A DNA stretch of 64,000 bases from Prorocentrum cordatum (lineage: Eukaryota > Sar > Dinophyceae > Prorocentrales > Prorocentraceae): contig CAUYUJ010018316.1 in the NCBI GenBank assembly GCA_963575745.1, positions 771,543 through 835,542 on the forward strand, in the 5' to 3' direction. Under the pieces are notes generated by a model. It was not told where the DNA came from and did no database searches. It worked only from the letters and a program-made list of their open reading frames with translations. A program made the position numbers and the translations under genes. Numbering within the stretch: position 1 is the stretch's first letter; every line of letters begins with the position of its first letter. This document shows positions 63,510 to 64,000 of this stretch, in pieces.

Positions 63510-64000
63510 TATTTGAGGGAGTTTCTGTGGAACTCACGTCATCCTCACCCCCGGCGCGAAGAGCGCCCAGAGCGGCCTCCGGCACCGTTTCCGGACGGAT
63601 CCGCTGGATCCGCTGGATCCGCTGGATCCGGTGACGAATCCCAAACCGGCGCCCTCGCCTGAGACATCCTCACAAAACGGGCCCCGGGGTGGATGCCCAG
63701 AGGAGCCCAGAGCGGCCTCCGGCACCGTTTCCGGACGGATCCGCTGGATCCGCTGGATCCGCTGGATCCGGTGACGAATCCCAAACCGGCGCCCTCGCCT
63801 GAGACATCCTCACAAAACGGGCCCGGGGGGGGATGCCCAGAGGAGCCCAGAGCGGCCTCCGGCACCGTTTCCGGACGGATCCGCTGGATCCGCTGGATCC
63901 GCTGGATCCGGTGACGAATCCAAACCGGCGCCCTCGCCTGAGACATCCTCACAAAACGGGCCCCGGGGGGGATGCCCAGAGGAGCCCAGAGCGGCGGGGC
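63510..64000. repeat. 131-bp satellite, array 2 (continues beyond the window)
   Basis: Same leader and units as array 1, but every unit has three GGATCCGCT nonamers, so the period is about 140 bases. The array is cut by the window edge. Confidence 0.95.

Overview
This window looks like nuclear DNA of a dinoflagellate. It is GC-rich, dominated by microsatellites, minisatellites and decayed retroelements, and carries two clear relicts of the 22-nt dinoflagellate spliced leader (DinoSL) at 10,801-10,822 and 51,186-51,201, with a weaker third at 41,214-41,235. The GC content and repeat style would fit a Prorocentrum-type genome, but the species cannot be fixed from sequence alone. All family assignments below come from reading motifs; no database search was possible.

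Three large retroelements, all on the minus strand, hold almost all recognisable protein sequence. (1) LINE-A (about 2,568-10,822) has an ORF1-like region, then AP-endonuclease, reverse transcriptase (RT), RNase H and C-terminal zinc ribbons. It is heavily frameshifted. (2) A tyrosine-recombinase (YR) retroelement (about 16,440-22,660) reads gag-like protein with a membrane segment, RT, RNase H, tyrosine recombinase and a methyltransferase-like domain. It is bounded by split direct repeats in the order A1-ORFs-B1-A2-B2, as in PAT/Ngaro-type elements. (3) LINE-B (about 45,794-51,200) is a nearly complete 5.4-kb copy with ORF1 and an ORF2 in which RNase H lies between endonuclease and RT, unlike LINE-A. 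Both LINEs start exactly at a DinoSL relict, and both sit inside a GGA/GAC trinucleotide microsatellite that reads as pyrimidine-rich (TCC/GTC) just upstream of the SL on the sense strand. This suggests the elements move as trans-spliced mRNAs.

Possible host coding sequence is scarce. A two-domain methyltransferase-like gene fragment lies at about 38,220-39,420 (minus), and an unrecognised 326-codon open frame lies at 29,460-30,440 (minus). No rRNA, tRNA, CRISPR array or bacterial-type operon was seen.

The remainder is repeats. There are kilobase GGA tracts (13.9-15.1 kb), GT/GTGTGC tracts (23.5-24.0 and 41.5-42.8 kb), a 100-base assembly gap (23,416-23,515), an 18-bp minisatellite (34.0-36.0 kb), an 89-bp tandem repeat present on opposite strands at 30.8-31.9 and 42.8-43.3 kb, GCTAT/GCTAA pentanucleotide satellites enclosed by short inverted ends (25.6-26.6, 58.7-59.3, 63.2-63.5 kb), a 131-bp satellite in two arrays (61.6-62.9 and 63.5-64.0 kb), and several families of foldback or MITE-like elements. 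Many long open frames in these stretches exist only because the repeat unit is a multiple of three or lacks stops.
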